DNA of 64,000 nt, taken from assembly GCA_958295665.1 (NCBI GenBank), contig OY282560.1:268995315-269059314 (forward strand), in the 5' to 3' direction. The DNA is from Tipula vernalis. Its lineage: Eukaryota > Arthropoda > Insecta > Diptera > Tipulidae. Each line of letters opens with the position of its first letter. Position 1 is the first letter of the stretch. Made by a program: the position numbers and the translations under genes. A model generated the notes under the pieces. It saw only the letters and a program-made list of their open reading frames with translations. It ran no database searches and had not been told where the DNA came from. Shown one piece after another: positions 59,101-64,000 of this stretch.

Positions 59101-60196
59101 CTATTGAAAGTACGGTAACACATGCGCCAGTATCAACTTCCATTGCCATGAGTTTACCTTCTACACTTAACTGCATTATGCATGGCTGATCAACTTGTTT
59201 GACTGCATTGATAATTTTTACTTGGTTTCTGCAAACAACTGCTGTATGTCCGTACCGATTACACTGGAAACACCTCCATTGTTTAGCTGGACATTGATAT
59301 GGATTATGATTCTTTACTCCACATCTTGAACATAGATGCTTAGTATACGATTTTCCTCTATAACTATGACTCGAACTGCGACTTGAATTTGGACTTGGAC
59401 TTCTGTTCCTAATGTTTGACTGACCTTGAATTCTAGACTGACTTCTACTTCGTTGATAGTTTATTGGTTTACTAACCTTTGACTGACTTTGGCTATAACT
59501 GTTGATCGACAATTGTGATTGTGACGACTTATGAATGGCTTTTGTCTCCTTTGCCGACATCTCCATATTTAGGGCTAACTCACAATACGTCGAAAAAGTT
59601 TCATCTGCTTTACTTAATAACTCTTGTTGAATTGAACTCGACTTTAAACCCACTATAAATTTATCGGATAGTGCATCATCCAAATAATTTCCATATTTGC
59701 AGGATTGCGCTAAACTTTTTAGCTTGACTATGAAACTGGTAATTGTTTCACCATCTTCATGTACCGCTTGCATGAACTTGAACCGTTCGACACGATTATT
59801 AATTTTCGGTGCAAAATGAGCCGTTAACATTTGGACAATTTCACCATATTTTAATTCCTTTGGGGACTTAGGAATTGAAAGCGACTTCATAATGGTATAT
59901 ATTTCCGGTCCAGCAAGAATTATAAAATACTCCGTTTTTGTTTGATCGTCCGTTATTTGGCTGACCTTCAAGAAATTCGCCATGCGCTCCTCGTAGTCGA
60001 CAAAATTTCCGTAATCAACAACAAAATGCTCCATCGTTCCGATCATCGCGATATTTTCCTCAATTACTTGTTTTACCGTGGCTTTGTCTGGATCAAAATC
60101 GACACTTTTGTTTTCACTTCCACTTAACGTATTTGCAGTTACTTCACTGCCGCGTTTTTTTATAATTACTGTTAATTTATTATCACCCATACACAT
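56108..60196 (-). pseudogene. Gypsy C Gag-Pol, one frame with two stop codons
   Basis: About 1,360 codons in a single frame from ATG 60196 to 56108. Gag occupies roughly the first 330 residues and ends in a Ser/Arg-rich tract and two zinc knuckles (CSRCGVKNHNPYQC, CFQCNRYGHTAVVC). The protease has EVDTGACVTVL. RT has VRVCVDFKVTIN, VIDLSGAYQQL, LPFGLKTAPAIFQ and the catalytic CYLDDIL. RNase H has IAADASPYGVGAVL, REALAIMYAVKKFHKYI and DHQALREIF. Integrase has a zinc motif (HENHLG, CVVCQQ) and D, D, E in HIDFLHF, VSDNGPPFG and NGLAERNVQ. Two in-frame stops are seen: TGA at 57971-57973, between RT and RNase H, and TAG at about 57614-57616, inside RNase H. No frameshift was seen. Confidence 0.92.
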
Positions 60197-60331
60197 TACG
60201 CGTATTTATTGTGTAATACACTATAATTTGTATCCACTCTATAACATTCACACGCGATACTATGTACTCCGGTATATCGTTTCTGTACGCACTTATTAAC
60301 AATAATTTTTTCTTTACCTCGTCGCCAAAAT

Positions 60332-60548
60332 TATTATGTACTTTGATTACTTCTCAAATGATTTCAACACGACCACTTTATTTATGACAATTTATTTATT
60401 GTATATTGGAAGTCTGTACTTGTTGACTGACTGCCCAAAGATCATCATGCTTTTTGTTATAACATTATTCATTATTTTATATTACAATACAAGTATTTAA
60501 ATATCTCTTAAATTAGGGGTTGCCAATATTTTATTATAATACATTTCA
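60332..60548 (-). repeat. 5' LTR of gypsy C
   Basis: 217 bp, matching 55757-55972. It begins TATTATGTAC where the other copy has TGTTATGTAC, so the inner dinucleotide is mutated. The gag start is 135 bp inside. Confidence 0.93.
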
Positions 60549-60829
60549 CATAGGAACTCAAGGAGGGTTCTCATTTTTGAAGATTAATACATTGGTATAA
60601 CTGTTGGGCTAAAATACGGGAGGGGGAGGGGGGGAGCATGATGTTTCCACTTTTGTCAGTAGATATATTATGAATGATTGGCCTCTTTATTTTTCTGATT
60701 TACTAAATCAAAAATATTGGGAATGTCACGAGCAATTAATATATTTGTCTACAAAAAGCCGAAAAATCAATTGATTGCAGACAGACAATTTTAAATCCTT
60801 AATAAAGATGTTTTCATAGCATCAATCTC

Positions 60830-61020
60830 ATCTTTTGATATCAAAAACAATTTTACACTAGCCTCAGGCTGTACTAGTTCAAAAAATTGACCAGCATTAA
60901 CAATATCTCGAAGATGAGTAACAATTCGGTCAGCTGTTCGTTTAAGAACACCACTAATTCCATATGCAGCACACTTACCATGTTAGGCTTCAAAGAACGC
61001 CCAAGTTGCTTAACCAGATC
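60830..61020 (-). pseudogene. Short transposon-protein scrap (GVLKRTADR motif)
   Basis: Minus-strand reading gives AAYGISGVLKRTADRIVTHL, then RDIVNAGQFFELVQPEASVK and LFLISKDEIDAM. A G-x-G-x-V-K-R block with a following hydrophobic stretch recurs near the C-terminus of several animal transposon proteins. It could derive from the SDNCxGQNKN family at 32130-33832, but that is a guess. Around it, 60554-60660 and 61080-61900 show no other coding. Confidence 0.4.
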
Positions 61021-61926
61021 CAAAATAAAATAGCTTAGTGCTAAAGCAAAAAAATTTTGTTTTTGATGGTTTTGTGTTGTAGGACCATCGGAAAAAAATG
61101 ATGTTTTTGGATATTTGGATTTTTTCTTTAATCATGTAAAATAGGTGCTAAATGAGCCCAAACCGCAGATTGACCGTGGTCGTTATTTGATGATATTTAA
61201 CAAAATTAGTAAGGTTCTTGATTTGTAACAATTTGGGCTAAAGTAATTAATATTTTTGGGGGTTTGCACTATAGTTACGATTCGATATTATTTCTTTTGT
61301 TGTTATCTTAATATAAATAATAATTTTTTTTTGCTTTGAGGACCAATACTAATTAAAAATTTAGTATTGATAATTTACTCTATGATTAAGTATTCTGTTG
61401 TAGTTTAGTGCATTATCTGTTCATATTTCAATGCTGCAGTGCATTGGTTTATTTGTTTTTTTTTTGTACAATTTGTACTTTTGATTTGTGTTGTTTTTCC
61501 TCTTCATGGTGTGTTTATGACATAGGAAGATACCATAGTATTGAGTTGAAGTTCGTCACTAATGATTTGCTCAAAATAAATAAGTTTATTTTGCGCCATT
61601 CTATTTATAAAATACGGAGAAGGCTTTGAGTTTTATGTCGGTTGGACATAAAAATTTGTAATGTATACAATTTTAGAAACATGACCCGCGAATGCATTTC
61701 GGCTGCACCGAATTAATTCCGCGTTAGAATTATTTCGTTGATATAATCGAAGACTAGATCCCGCCATGCGAAATTTATGTTTGCCTTTGCTCCAATAATG
61801 TATGATATTTTTATTACTTCATTTTTTGTCAAAAATAAAAATATTTAGGCGACCAGCGAAACAAAATAATTTTAGTATTAATTATTAATTATCGAGGGTT
61901 AAATTCATTATTGAACAATTAATTAC

Positions 61927-62006
61927 CGGATTTTTTTTTTCATAGAGCTATGTCAAAAATTAAAAACGGATTTTTTTTTTCGTAGAGCTATGTCAAAAAT
62001 TATCAA
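61927..62006. repeat. 40-bp tandem duplication
   Basis: Two copies starting CGGATTTTTTTTTT and containing AGAGCTATGTCAAAAATTA, offset by 40 bp with one or two mismatches. Confidence 0.9.
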
Positions 62007-62257
62007 ATATGGGCAAGATTATTGCTTATAACTTTGAATTTTAACAATAACATCTTTTGCTCAAAGTAAGAAATTTTTCAACTCGAGCATGGAACTAGTA
62101 GGCGGGGCTTGTGAAATTTTAAATAATTTGGTTGGTCGTGTCAATCTTCCTATCTTCTTAACTTCCTATCTTCCTATGTCATAAACGCACCGTCAAACCA
62201 CTTATTTAGTTTGACATTAGATATAATATTTGTATTACTCCAACGCTATATGTGTCG

Positions 62258-62455
62258 AAAGTTGGAAACCAAATTTCATCATTTCCCGATTTTTTCGTCT
62301 GAAAACCGGACAAAAATTGATAGCCGGTTCAAGTTTTCACTTTTGTTATTCTTGGCCCAAATATAACAAAACTGAAAACTTCAACCGGTTATCAATTTTT
62401 GTCCGGTTTTCAGACGAAAAAATCGGAAAATGATGAAATTTGGTTTCCAACTTTT
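62258..62455. repeat. Large hairpin, ~92-bp arms, 13-base loop
   Basis: 62258-62349 and 62363-62455 are reverse complements with about four mismatches. They contain GAAACCAAATTTCATCATTT and GAAAACCGGACAAAAATTGA. It could be a small foldback MITE; no duplication was identified. Confidence 0.93.
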
Positions 62456-62673
62456 AACACAACAGTGGGGGGTGGCGTTGGTATGTCCTTTTTTAATTTA
62501 TGTGTTTACTTTTGTGAGAGATGCCATTATGGTTGTTTGTATTTTTTACGTTCTTACATTTTATTTTTATTTCTCTTGTGCGATCATTTTTAGTTTAAAG
62601 AATTTTTATGTTTCTGTTTGTGTCTGCGAATTATTTAACTAACATGTATACATAATAAAATCAATTTGTATAA

Positions 62674-63194
<521 letters not shown>

Positions 63195-63199
63195 GTAAT

Positions 63200-64000
63200 A
63201 AAAAATGTAAAAAAAATCCTAATAAAATTTTAAAATTAAAAAAAATATATTTTTATTTAAAATGTATGTATGTAATCAAATTACGAAGTAAAATTTTGCC
63301 GCCAAGTTTTGTATTATAAGCCCCGCCCACAGATTTGTCGTATACCATAACCTCACTTTTTTTGTCATCATTTTTCGAGTTTTTGCGACAACTTTCATAG
63401 TAAATCTTATAATAAGTCGGACATTATTCCTGACAAAAGTTGGTGATGAAATCCGCAAAATGTCAGGAAAATGCAAACATTTTCGGAAATAAAAATACTT
63501 GGGTTGAGTTGTTGTATAAATAAAGAAGTACTAGATTATGATAATATAGAATATGTGGGCTACATCACAATACCAAAATATATTTACGCCCAGAAGAATA
63601 GTACTGCTTTAAGTTTTTTAATTAATCGTGGAAAAACATTATTAAATAATACAAAATATTTTATTTATAATATAAATACATTAAAATTATAAAATTAGAA
63701 CCATAGAACCTTAATTAAAGAACCGGTTCCTGGATTTTTATACTGTTTATCAAGTAATGATTATATGTTCCGGTTTCCGGTTATTCATTTAGTGACGGTT
63801 TCCGGTTCGGTTTCACAGCTCTGCTCAAAAAGAGCCTATTTTGAAGGCGATAATAAAGATTATTAGAGAGTATTAAAATAAACAAAAATGTGTTTTTTTT
63901 AACACTCCGGGTCAAATTTTATCAGATGGTACTTGTAAGTAGATACCCAATGGAACGCGAAATTGAGTGACACAAGTAAAACCCATCTGTTTAAAAATAT
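63200..64000. other. No recognisable gene
   Basis: A 73-codon frame at 63471-63692 resembles nothing I know. 63718-63825 has several CCGGTT motifs (TTTCCGGTTCGGTTTCACAG), reminiscent of a transposon end, without a partner. Confidence 0.45.

Larger units (their letters stand above)
55757..60548 (-). mobile_element. Ty3/gypsy LTR retrotransposon C, nearly intact
   Basis: LTRs at 55757-55972 and 60332-60548 differ at about four positions. The 5-bp duplication CATAG lies at 55752-55756 and 60549-60553. Inside the 3' LTR, on the minus strand, AAACGGGGAAAGT is a good polypurine tract. Next to the 5' LTR, TTGGCGACGAGG is a plausible primer-binding site. One gag-pol frame covers 60196-56108. The order and the single ORF suggest the Mag lineage (from family knowledge). 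Confidence 0.95.

Noticed and set aside
55388..60805. A single large foldback element with gypsy C as its interior
   Set aside because: The left arm is permuted relative to the right, and gypsy C has its own CATAG duplication and complete ends.

Overview
The window is a transposable-element-rich, AT-rich stretch of a eukaryotic nuclear genome, almost certainly a dipteran insect and probably a higher (schizophoran) fly. The grounds are the mixture of TE families (Ty3/gypsy, BEL/Pao, a LINE, Tc1/mariner, PIF/Harbinger, MULE, hAT, piggyBac), canonical introns of 55-75 bp, long (TA)n microsatellites and ACATATGTAT-type simple sequence. Species cannot be assigned. No bacterial features, tRNA, rRNA or CRISPR array were seen. 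Only three stretches look like host gene sequence: a lipase-like exon pair at the right end (62674-63194), an orphan 109-codon open stretch at 16191-16517 (minus) and a possible first coding exon at 31671-31845.

Layout. 1-5358: minus-strand Ty3/gypsy element A with nearly identical LTRs but a frameshifted gag-pol. 5640-5765: hAT-end-like GTATCGATAC repeats. 6293-8291: a foldback element with ~255-bp arms. 8423-10123: a complete PIF/Harbinger element (27-bp perfect inverted repeats, TTA duplication). 10841-13041: a MULE with FLYWCH-type transposase, 9-bp target duplication and inverted arrays of ~15-bp repeats, one of them ending in a perfect 94-bp palindrome. 13253-24130: Tc1 scrap, DUF4817-like HTH, a retroelement LTR with primer-binding site and gag, ~0.8 kb of (TA)n, a decayed gypsy pol, and a decayed Harbinger transposase. 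24543-28359: minus-strand BEL/Pao element without integrase. 30780-35130: a third Harbinger scrap, then a many-exon transposase gene of an unassigned family (SDNCAGQNKN motif).

35526-46890 is a nested complex. A 2.7-kb piggyBac-type element (TTAA duplication, CACTAGAA ends, no transposase) carries a ~108-bp satellite and strand-skewed AACTCAACC repeats. A minus-strand LINE follows; its reverse transcriptase reading frame is split by a 3,849-bp hAT-type element (8-bp duplication GAAATTGG, CAGAGTTTAAA ends) whose body is two opposed arrays of the same satellite. Beyond the LINE lies an inverted partial copy of the piggyBac-internal repeats, itself broken by a Tc1 element.

46900-50240 has no recognisable genes. 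50251-52866 is an inverted-repeat element containing an inserted 2,310-bp element with 275-bp GC-rich inverted repeats, a 5-bp duplication and a tyrosine-recombinase-like N-terminal remnant. Next come a 415-bp MITE (52897-53311), a second Tc1 element (53785-55377) and the best-preserved retroelement, gypsy C (55757-60548), with intact LTRs, a CATAG duplication and one gag-pol reading frame broken only by two stop codons. The last 3.4 kb hold a transposase scrap, a 92-bp-arm hairpin and the lipase-like exons, the second interrupted by (TA)n.

The genes do not form operons or pathways. The biology here is layered transposition, and several nestings can be ordered in time from target-site duplications.
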